The position numbers and the translations under genes are program-made. Source: Paenibacillus sp. YN15 (lineage in GTDB: Bacteria > Bacillota > Bacilli > Paenibacillales > NBRC-103111). Taken from it: 64,000 bases of DNA. Below the pieces are notes generated by a model that saw only the letters and a list, made by a program, of their open reading frames with translations, was not told where the DNA came from and made no database searches. The stretch is from the NCBI RefSeq assembly GCF_003285005.1, contig NZ_QMFA01000006.1, positions 124,001-188,000 of the forward strand, in the 5' to 3' direction. Positions 62,798 to 64,000 of the stretch are shown here, in pieces (the first letter of the stretch is position 1; every line of letters starts with the position of its first letter).

Positions 62798-63697
62798 ATG
62801 GATCAGGCGCTGCAGGTTTTTTTAACCGCCGCGGAGCAGCGAAATTTTACAAGAGCAGCTGAACTTCTGCACATGACACAGCCTGCTGTAAGCAGCTACA
62901 TTCGGGGGCTGGAGCAAACTCTGGACTGCAAGCTCCTGGAGCGGACCAATAAATATGTGCGTTTGACCCAAGCGGGGGAAGTGGTATACGCCCATGCCAA
63001 AGAAATCCTTGGCCTCTATACGAGAATGGGCAATGTGCTGGATGATCTGAAGCATACGGCCCATGGGCCGCTGTCCATTGGCGCAAGCTATACCTTCGGC
63101 GAATATATTCTTCCATCTGTTGTGGCAGAGCTGGTCCGGAAGTATCCGTCTGTTCAACCTGTGATTACCATTGCAAATTCCAGTGAAATCACGGAGCTGG
63201 TCAGCCGCCGTCAGTTGGATGCGGGTATTGTTGAAGGAGAGGACGGGGAAACCGATGGGGTAAGGACGATTCCGTTTGCCGAGGACCGGATGGTGGTTGC
63301 CGTTTCTGCCCGGCATCCCCTGGCTCACCGTCATCCGGTTGAAGGGGGGGATTTGGCCGAGGCTTCCTGGATTATGAGGGAGAAAGGCTCAGGGACCCGG
63401 GAGCTGCAGGAGAAGGCGCTGGCGCAGCTGGGCATTCATCCAAAAAGCAGAATGATTTTTGGCAGCACCCAGGCCATTAAGGAGTATATTGAGGCGGGGA
63501 TGGGAGTTGCGCTGCTTTCCCAGTGGACTATCAGGAAAGAAATACAGATGGGCGCTTTGAAGGCTCTTGAGCTTCCAGGCTTCCCCCTCCGGCGCCATTT
63601 TTCATTGGTAATGCCGAACATGGGCTTTCAAACCAAGGCCTCCAAGGTTTTTACCGGCTTTCTGATAGAAAATCATGGTTTTCCCGAGCTTCTGTAA
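62798..63697 (+). CDS. LysR-family transcriptional regulator (CysL/YeiE-like)
   Basis: 299 residues from ATG 62798 with TGGAGGCGG upstream; an ATG at 62771 lies inside the palindrome and has no ribosome site. N-terminal winged helix (AAEQRNFTRAAELLHMTQPA, residues 10-29), linker helix, and a type 2 periplasmic-binding effector domain (about 90-295, with GSTQAIKEYIEAGMGVALLS). Resembles regulators that control yeiH genes. Ends before a short palindrome (63730-63740) and the ymfF promoter. Confidence 0.9.
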   Translation: MDQALQVFLTAAEQRNFTRAAELLHMTQPAVSSYIRGLEQTLDCKLLERTNKYVRLTQAGEVVYAHAKEILGLYTRMGNVLDDLKHTAHGPLSIGASYTFGEYILPSVVAELVRKYPSVQPVITIANSSEITELVSRRQLDAGIVEGEDGETDGVRTIPFAEDRMVVAVSARHPLAHRHPVEGGDLAEASWIMREKGSGTRELQEKALAQLGIHPKSRMIFGSTQAIKEYIEAGMGVALLSQWTIRKEIQMGALKALELPGFPLRRHFSLVMPNMGFQTKASKVFTGFLIENHGFPELL

Positions 63698-63749
63698 TGC
63701 ATTCATTTTCCGCAAAGAGAAATAATACCTAGGGTCCCTAAAAACACTT

Positions 63750-63779
63750 TTGCTTCCGAGTGTCCGATAGGCATATAAT
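63750..63779 (+). promoter_or_regulatory. Promoter of ymfF-like gene
   Basis: TTGCTT (63750-63755), 18 bp, TATAAT (63774-63779). Confidence 0.6.
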
Positions 63780-63804
63780 GGAACCATTCCAACCTGGAAG
63801 GAGC

Positions 63805-64000
63805 ATGAAACTATTGGATAAACCAGCCTTCATACGCGATTGCGTTGACCGGATAAGACTCCATGTCTGGCCGACCGACCGGTTCAAAACCTACGCCATT
63901 TCGGCCTACATAGGGGCGCCTTTGACAGAGGATCAGGTTACACCCACGGCCCTTGCTCCCTTTGTTCTGCGCAGAGGCACCCGGAGCCTTCCCGAAACCA
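63805..64000 (+). CDS. YmfF-like M16 peptidase, N-terminal part (cut by window)
   Basis: 65 codons are visible and the frame is open to the right edge. The start is either ATG 63805 or, better spaced from AAGGAG (63798-63803), TTG 63814. The fragment reads IRLHVWPTDRFKTYAISAYI and ALAPFVLRRGTRSLPET, the opening of the YmfF branch of M16 zinc-peptidase-like proteins (the family's HxxEH region is beyond the edge). B. subtilis has ymfF downstream of spoIIIE, which supports the call. Confidence 0.75.
   Translation, partial: MKLLDKPAFIRDCVDRIRLHVWPTDRFKTYAISAYIGAPLTEDQVTPTALAPFVLRRGTRSLPET

Overview
The window is a stretch of chromosome from an endospore-forming, flagellated, moderately GC-rich Firmicute, most likely Paenibacillus or a close relative. 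Evidence: a Gram-positive PolC replicase, the dipicolinate synthase pair dpaA/dpaB, the spore lytic enzyme SleB, SpoIIIE, TepA/YlzJ, SigD chemotaxis genes, strong AGGAGG ribosome binding sites with frequent TTG/GTG starts, and a gene order that follows the B. subtilis block cheC-sigD-rpsB-polC-nusA-pnp-spoVF-dapA-rnj-tepA-spoIIIE-ymfF.

Layout. 1-4700: end of the fla/che operon (cheC end, cheD, a membrane protein, sigD, fapA, a small protein, a SwrB-like protein, an MltG-like protein). 4.7-13.6 kb: rpsB-tsf-pyrH-frr-uppS-cdsA-dxr-rseP-proS (translation, ribosome recycling, isoprenoid and phospholipid synthesis, intramembrane proteolysis). 14-18.4 kb: polC. 18.5-30.4 kb: rimP-nusA-rnpM-rplGA-infB-rbfA-nrnA-truB-ribF, then rpsO and pnp. 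36.6-43.5 kb: ylxY, mlpA, dut, dpaA-dpaB-dapG-dapA (spore coat-side functions, dipicolinate and lysine/diaminopimelate precursors). 54-64 kb: RNase J, tepA-ylzJ, spoIIIE, a stress protein, sleB, a YeiH/LysR pair and the start of ymfF.

Two accessory blocks interrupt this conserved backbone. The first (about 30.4-36.5 kb, between pnp and ylxY) holds a nitrate/sulfonate/thiamine-precursor-type ABC importer whose permease/ATPase genes diverge from a polysaccharide deacetylase plus lipoprotein binding protein, followed by two regulators (AraC and MerR heads, both with GyrI-like sensor domains). The second (about 43.6-53.25 kb, between dapA and the RNase J gene) is a carbohydrate utilisation cassette: a membrane-anchored AraC regulator, an LplB/YtcP/LipO-type importer and two putative glycoside hydrolases. 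This cassette is bounded on its far side by a decayed copy of the last 200 bp of dapA, so it sits between two copies of the dapA 3' end, the footprint expected of integration at that gene.

Other points of interest: a shared sequence/structure motif in the 5' leaders of rpsB and rimP; a 14-unit Gly/Gln/Arg repeat in the IF-2 N-terminus; an archaeal-type ProRS sitting exactly where B. subtilis has the long bacterial one; no asd gene in the dpaB-dapG gap; an RNase J with an intact active site at the locus of B. subtilis rnjB; several intergenic palindromic repeat modules with a forward-forward-inverse-inverse layout; and promoter-like sequences matching sporulation sigma factors E, K and G in front of ylxY, dpaA, tepA and sleB. 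All functional statements rest on reading motifs and gene order by eye; no database search was possible.
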